NCBI GenBank assembly: GCA_003134675.1
Contig: PLBZ01000032.1
Location: 1 to 15,603 of the forward strand
DNA from: Solirubrobacterales bacterium
GTDB lineage: Bacteria; Actinomycetota; Thermoleophilia; Solirubrobacterales; Solirubrobacteraceae
Length of the DNA: 15,603 nucleotides
Direction: 5' to 3'
Shown here: positions 12,748-15,603 of the stretch, in pieces
How the letters are laid out: every line of letters begins with the position of its first letter
How positions within the stretch are numbered: position 1 is the first letter of the stretch
Position numbers and translations under genes: made by a program
The notes under the pieces: generated by a model
Databases searched by the model: none
What the model saw: the letters and a program-made list of their open reading frames with translations, nothing else
What the model was told of the DNA's origin: nothing

Positions 12748-13736
12748 GACGCCTGCGCCAGCCGCTCGGTTGGGTCCTCGCGTCCATCGGCGCCGGCCTG
12801 CTCAGAGCCGGCGGCGCCGTTGGTTTCGGTCAGCCGGAAGAACAGGTCCTCGAGCGTCGCCAGCTCGGGGGTCAGGGCGAGGATGCCCACTCCGGCCGCG
12901 CCTAGCGCGAGCGATAGCGCGCCGACGTGCTGCTCGTCGGCCTGGAAGCTGAGGCCGTGCGGGGTGGGTGGGGTCCCGATAACGTGCTCGACCCCAGCCT
13001 GCGCGCGCGCTATTGCAAGCGCCCGCGTGTCGTCGGTGCTGCGCAGTCGGTAGCCGGCGCCGCCCTGGCGGCGGAGATCGGCGAGGGCGCCCTCGTAGAC
13101 GACACGCCCACGATCGACGATCGCCACGCGGTCGCACAGTTCCTGCACCTCGGGCAGCTGGTGGCTGGAGAGCAGCACCGTGATCCCCTCATCTGCCAGG
13201 CGACGGATCAAAAGGCGCATGTCGCGCATCCCTGCTGGGTCCAGGCCCGTGGCGGGCTCGTCGAGAATCAGCAGGCGCGGCTTGCGCAGCAGCGCAGCGG
13301 CGATCCCCAGCCGCTGGCGCATCCCGTGGGAGTAGCCGCCAACTCGGTGGCCCCCGCGGGGACTCAGCTCTACGATCTGAAGAACCTCATCGATGCGCTC
13401 ATTCGCGCCATCGCCGTCGAGCGCGGCGAGCAGTTCGAGGTTCTTGCGCCCCGTCAGGTAGGGGTAGAAGCGTGGTGCCTCGACGAACCCGGCGACTCCC
13501 TCCAGAGCGCGCGCGCCTTCGCGTAGCGGATCGCGCCCGAACAGCTCCACGGTGCCCTCCGTTGGCATGATCAGACCGAGGGCCATCCGCAGCGTCGTCG
13601 TCTTGCCCGCGCCGTTCGGCCCCAAAAACCCGTACACGTCGCCGACCTGAACGTTCAGGTCGATGTGATCGACCGCCACTACCTCGTCGTAGCGCTTGAC
13701 AAGCCCGCGCGCCTTGACCGGCGGCGCTTCGGTCAC
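12744..13736 (-). CDS. ABC transporter ATP-binding protein (ABC-2 exporter partner)
   Basis: A 330-residue ATPase. Walker A GPNGAGKTT has Lys45; the Q-loop region reads GFVEAPRFYPYLTGRKNL, with Glu in place of the usual Gln, as in BcrA-like exporters. The ABC signature is YSHGMRQRLG at 135-144, Walker B LLILDEPATGLDP from 155, and the switch histidine is His192 in SSHQLPE. After about 225 there is a C-terminal extension of about 100 residues, as in drug and lantibiotic-type exporters, ending in a low-complexity Gly/Ala/Glu tail. GTG 13736 starts 2 bases after the stop of the LolA-like gene, so the three genes form one operon. Likely role is export of, or resistance to, a hydrophobic molecule; the substrate is unknown. 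Confidence 0.95.
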   Translation of the reverse strand: MTEAPPVKARGLVKRYDEVVAVDHIDLNVQVGDVYGFLGPNGAGKTTTLRMALGLIMPTEGTVELFGRDPLREGARALEGVAGFVEAPRFYPYLTGRKNLELLAALDGDGANERIDEVLQIVELSPRGGHRVGGYSHGMRQRLGIAAALLRKPRLLILDEPATGLDPAGMRDMRLLIRRLADEGITVLLSSHQLPEVQELCDRVAIVDRGRVVYEGALADLRRQGGAGYRLRSTDDTRALAIARAQAGVEHVIGTPPTPHGLSFQADEQHVGALSLALGAAGVGILALTPELATLEDLFFRLTETNGAAGSEQAGADGREDPTERLAQAS

Positions 13737-13738
13737 CG

Positions 13739-14875
13739 CTACAGGCCCTTGGCGACGGCTTCGACGGCGCTGGGAGCGACGGCGCCGAGGAGCAGGTAGC
13801 GCACGCCGGAGCGCTCGAAGCTGAGCAGCGTGCCGAGCGCGGTGGGCAGCTCGGATGCTTCGATGCCGTTGATCTTGACCTTCTGCAGGCCTTCGGTCAT
13901 CGAGGATGGGGATTGCTTGGCGCCTACCTTGGTCTTGCTTTCGATCACCGCGACCGTCGCGATGCCCTGGCCGTGGGTGCTGACGTGGGGATGATCGCCG
14001 CTGTGCGTAGAGGAGGGATCGGTGGGCTTCGCGCCTTCCTTCTTGGGCGGGACGATTTCTTCGATCTTGGCGTTATGGGGCGGGGTGAAGTCGAACGCCG
14101 AGCTGTCGACGGGGCCGTATGAGATTTTGGTGGCCGCCAGTTCGATCGTCGGGGAGGAGCTCGTCGAGGAGTAGACCGCCGCGCGCAGGAGGACGCCGTG
14201 GACGGCGTCAAAGGAGAGCTCGCCGGCGCCGATCTCACTGCCGGGTTCCTTTGGGGTAACGCGCACCGTGTAGGCCGCCTGGCCGGCGATGTCGGTCGGC
14301 GTCGGCGCGGAGACGTTCGCGTGATCTGAGTGCGAGATCGCTTCTTCGATCTTCGCGACGGTTGGGACTTCGTGGTGGTCGGAAGAGGTTGGCGGGGGAG
14401 TCGCGGATGTATCGCCCTTCCCGGCCGGAACCGTGTAGCGATAGAGCGTGTTCGAGGCTCCGTCGTAGATCGATACGGTGTGCCCGTCATACAGGACCTG
14501 GGTGTCGCCTTTGTCGGCCTGCAGTTCCAGGCGCACGCGGCCGTCCTTGGCGATCCACATCCGGCCGGAGGCGCCGGTCAAGAGCGGACTCGAGGCGAGC
14601 TGGCCGGCCGTGCTGCCGTTGTCACCGCCGCTTGCGAGGCTGGCGCCTTCGAGCAGATGGTCGGTCAGCTGGATGTTCGCGCTGACCCCTTGGATTTGTG
14701 ACCCGCTCGCCCCGGCGAGCGCGTCGTGGACGGCCTTCGCGAGAGGCTTCCGCGGCGGCGTGGGTCCTGTGCTCAGCGCGGATGCGAGCGCTGTCGCGGA
14801 GATGCCGAGGGCGACCACCAGCCCGCAGAGGAGCAGCAGGCGTGACAGCGGAAGTCTGCGAAGGAGGTAGGTCAT
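13739..14875 (-). CDS. Secreted or anchored LolA/RseB-like protein
   Basis: A 378-residue exported protein. MTYLLRRLPLSRLLLLCGL begins a signal peptide or anchor, with a hydrophobic core at about 12-32 and a possible cleavage after ALA. The body resembles the LolA/RseB beta-sheet fold: GRMWIAKDGRVRLELQADKG, then VLYDGHTVSIYD, SNTLYRYTVP, and AYTVRVTPKEPGSEIG with GELSFDAVHGVLLRAAVYS. A Pro/Lys/Ser/His-rich linker (PPKKEGAKPTDPSS) separates a C-terminal module that includes VKINGIEASELPTALGTLLSFERSGVRY. ATG 14875 is chosen because GAGGTGGGAG sits 5 bases upstream; the open frame to 14974 lacks such support. In a monoderm this would sense or carry lipid at the outer membrane face. Family call by pattern, not by search. 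Confidence 0.8.
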   Translation of the reverse strand: MTYLLRRLPLSRLLLLCGLVVALGISATALASALSTGPTPPRKPLAKAVHDALAGASGSQIQGVSANIQLTDHLLEGASLASGGDNGSTAGQLASSPLLTGASGRMWIAKDGRVRLELQADKGDTQVLYDGHTVSIYDGASNTLYRYTVPAGKGDTSATPPPTSSDHHEVPTVAKIEEAISHSDHANVSAPTPTDIAGQAAYTVRVTPKEPGSEIGAGELSFDAVHGVLLRAAVYSSTSSSPTIELAATKISYGPVDSSAFDFTPPHNAKIEEIVPPKKEGAKPTDPSSTHSGDHPHVSTHGQGIATVAVIESKTKVGAKQSPSSMTEGLQKVKINGIEASELPTALGTLLSFERSGVRYLLLGAVAPSAVEAVAKGL

Positions 14876-14880
14876 TTGAG

Positions 14881-14890
14881 CTCCCACCTC
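14881..14890 (-). promoter_or_regulatory. Ribosome binding site deciding the LolA-like start
   Basis: Read on the minus strand this is GAGGTGGGAG, ending 5 bases before ATG 14875. It selects that codon over the in-frame ATG at 14974. The remaining gap to 14979 is shared with the divergent cytochrome gene; a TATAGCCT stretch at 14961-14968 could be its -10 region, which would give a nearly leaderless transcript. Confidence 0.7.
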
Positions 14891-14979
14891 AGAGTAGCGC
14901 TGTAGCTTCCGCCAGGCTAAAGGCAAAGTAAGATAGCTCTCATCGGTCGGCGCCCGGCCGTATAGCCTCGGCACTCGAT

Positions 14980-15504
14980 ATGGTCCCGGCCTGCATGGTC
15001 TACGGTTTCATTGCGTTCTGGGGGGTGCTCGGCCTCGCGGTGTTTTTCATCGCGATGCGCGGTGGCCCGCGCGCCGCGCGCGAGTCGCTGCACACGGATT
15101 CAAGGCTCGGCCAGCGCGCAGTGACGCTGGGTATCGTGCTGCTGTTCGCATTGGGGCTGGTTGTGCCGGCGCTCGTGCTGGCGTTCAATGGCGAGCACAA
15201 GGCGACCGTGGCGGTAGGTGGGCTGCATCTGAATGCTGAAGAGGTTCGTGGTCGCGAATTGTTCGCCCATACCTGCGCGGTCTGCCACACGTTGGCGGCG
15301 GTCAAGTCGGTCGGCCGGATCGGCCCGAACCTGGACGTGAGGGTCGGGGACGACATCGCGACTGCAGCCGGGCGCAAGGCGCTCGTGCTGAGCGCGATCG
15401 CTGAAGGCCGCGCCCGCGGCCTGGGGCAGATGCCGGCGATGCTGTACCAGGGCAAGGAAGCCGAACAGGTAGCTGACTTCGTCGCAGCAGTCGCAGGGCA
15501 CTGA
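14980..15504 (+). CDS. Membrane-anchored c-type cytochrome
   Basis: A 174-residue protein with two hydrophobic segments (about 8-26 and 48-69) and a C-terminal class I cytochrome c domain. Heme attachment is CAVCH at 99-103, with His103 the proximal ligand; RIGPNLD follows as in small cytochromes c, and Met151 in GLGQMPAM is the probable distal ligand. With two helices and both ends outside, the heme domain would face the extracytoplasmic side and pass electrons between membrane complexes. No oxidase or bc complex gene is visible in the window, so its partner is unknown. Start could be ATG 14980 or ATG 14995 (MVYGFIAFWG); neither has a clear Shine-Dalgarno site. It is divergent from the LolA/ABC operon. 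Confidence 0.9.
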   Translation: MVPACMVYGFIAFWGVLGLAVFFIAMRGGPRAARESLHTDSRLGQRAVTLGIVLLFALGLVVPALVLAFNGEHKATVAVGGLHLNAEEVRGRELFAHTCAVCHTLAAVKSVGRIGPNLDVRVGDDIATAAGRKALVLSAIAEGRARGLGQMPAMLYQGKEAEQVADFVAAVAGH

Positions 15505-15583
15505 CCGATCGAAGATCGTCCAACAAGCGGTTTGGCCAACGGTCTATAGCGGTCCGCGGAGTCATCTACTAAGGTCCGGCGCG
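15505..15583. promoter_or_regulatory. Spacer after the cytochrome gene with a small hairpin
   Basis: The cytochrome stop is followed by CGATC-GAA-GATCG at 15506-15518, a 5-base stem with no T-run, at best a weak terminator. TTGGCCAA at 15532-15539 and CTATAG at 15544-15549 could be promoter elements for a gene beginning at 15584; this is weak. Confidence 0.25.
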
Positions 15584-15603
15584 ATGGCCGCGCAGCCGAT
15601 ACA
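15584..15603 (+). CDS. Possible first codons of the next gene (cut by window end)
   Basis: An ATG at 15584 opens a frame MAAQPI that runs off the end. Only six codons are visible and there is no strong ribosome site, so nothing can be said of function. Confidence 0.25.

Noticed and set aside
1..15603. CRISPR array, tRNA, rRNA, prophage or defence island
   Set aside because: No regularly spaced repeats, no cloverleaf or rRNA-like segment, and no integrase, nuclease or phage genes recognised on either strand.

Overview
The window is GC-rich, densely coded, and uses many GTG starts with 4-base GTGA or ATGA overlaps. Together with an O-phosphoserine-type cysteine synthase next to a Mec-like JAMM peptidase, and murI-rph-rdgB in a row, this points to an actinobacterium. 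The zinc-ribbon proteins with long Pro/Ala or Thr/Pro tails suggest a deep branch such as Thermoleophilia (Solirubrobacterales-like). That placement is inference; no rRNA is present.

Layout. (1) 1-1115, plus strand: the 3' end of cysM, a Mec-like peptidase, and a zinc-ribbon/DUF2007 protein, all abutting or overlapping. (2) 1125-3264, minus strand: a DUF1802 protein, a 3-hydroxyisobutyrate-dehydrogenase-family enzyme, and an unrecognised small protein with a Cys/His knuckle. AT-richer spacers lie at 1755-1915 and 3265-3431. (3) 3432-7112, minus strand: an apparent operon read as GT4 glycosyltransferase, zinc-ribbon protein, zinc-ribbon membrane protein, then nadB, the last three joined by GTGA overlaps. 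(4) 7198-9382, plus strand: murI-rph-rdgB, with GTGA overlaps. (5) A 49-residue membrane protein on the minus strand (9369-9518) overlaps the rdgB end; then plus-strand HU (9588), pyrF (9899) and a 1-phosphofructokinase-like kinase (10901). (6) 11860-14875, minus strand: a LolA/RseB-like secreted protein followed by an ABC-2 ATPase and permease. (7) A membrane-anchored cytochrome c on the plus strand (14980), then possibly the first codons of another gene at the window edge.

The genes are mostly housekeeping: cysteine synthesis, NAD synthesis, peptidoglycan D-glutamate, tRNA 3' trimming, nucleotide-pool cleaning, pyrimidine synthesis and sugar phosphate metabolism. The cysM-mec ... murI-rph-rdgB order resembles the Mycobacterium tuberculosis Rv1334-Rv1341 neighbourhood from memory, but here about 6 kb of opposite-strand genes lies between the two halves. 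No tRNA, rRNA, CRISPR array, insertion sequence, prophage or recognised defence system was seen. The less understood parts are the zinc-ribbon pair upstream of nadB, the small membrane protein, the small Cys/His protein, and a 16-base perfect palindrome ahead of murI. No stretch over 300 bases lacks a gene.
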